Source: Geobacter sp. UBA4074 (lineage in GTDB: Bacteria; Desulfobacterota; Desulfuromonadia; Geobacterales; Pseudopelobacteraceae). Taken from it: a stretch of DNA of 15,776 bases. Of the stretch, positions 14,260 through 15,776 are shown one piece after another. A program made the position numbers and the translations under genes. The stretch is taken from positions 16,512 to 32,287 of the forward strand of contig DFYU01000068.1 of NCBI GenBank assembly GCA_002383415.1, written 5' to 3'. The notes under the pieces were generated by a model. The model was not told the DNA's origin and ran no database searches. It saw only the letters and a program-made list of their open reading frames with translations. Each line of letters opens with the position of its first letter. Position 1 is the first letter of the stretch.

Positions 14260-15776
<1,517 letters not shown>

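Overview
The window looks like chromosomal DNA of a Gram-negative, GC-rich bacterium, most likely a Geobacter/Pelobacter-type Desulfuromonadia (Geobacterales). Pointers are a GTP-type PEP carboxykinase, a small diheme c-type cytochrome lipoprotein, a HypA hydrogenase maturation factor, a Cache-domain histidine kinase with an HQWRQPLN H-box, an HDOD protein and a YgbA/ferredoxin pair. This is inferred from gene content and style; no species can be named from the sequence alone. There are no rRNA, tRNA, IS or CRISPR features, and the DNA is densely coding.

Layout, left to right. (1) 1-633 (+): 3' part of a metallo-beta-lactamase-fold hydrolase. (2) 761-2611 (+): pckG, ending in a bidirectional terminator facing hypA (2699-3034, -). 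(3) 3117-7533 (-): from right to left, an atypical cytidylate-kinase-like protein, then a tightly packed envelope cluster (mtgA glycosyltransferase, cardiolipin-synthase-like PLD protein, TatD hydrolase), then a diheme cytochrome lipoprotein. A tiny Ala/Pro-rich lipoprotein follows with its own strong promoter and terminator. (4) 7685-7975 (+): a Dabb-domain protein, whose stop codon shares one CTAG with that of the convergent sfsA. (5) 7972-9671 (-): pdxA-sfsA, coupled by ATGA. (6) 9805-11721 (+): an orphan membrane sensor histidine kinase, ended by a strong hairpin shared with (7) 11801-12915 (-): ygbA-like gene followed by an iron-sulfur protein. (8) 13068-end (+): a three-gene overlapping signalling operon: a small HD-GYP-N-like protein, an HDOD protein and a hybrid histidine kinase cut by the window edge.

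How they work together: pckG (gluconeogenesis), pdxA (vitamin B6) and sfsA are housekeeping. The mtgA-cls-tatD block suggests coordinated cell-envelope synthesis. The right third is regulatory and stress-related. The ygbA/iron-sulfur operon resembles genes of the nitrosative-stress response, and the region dividing it from the signalling operon carries several stacked dyads. The likeliest under-described material is there: an iron-sulfur protein whose second cluster lacks a cysteine and which carries a cysteine-rich C-terminal domain, together with the coupled three-gene signalling module.
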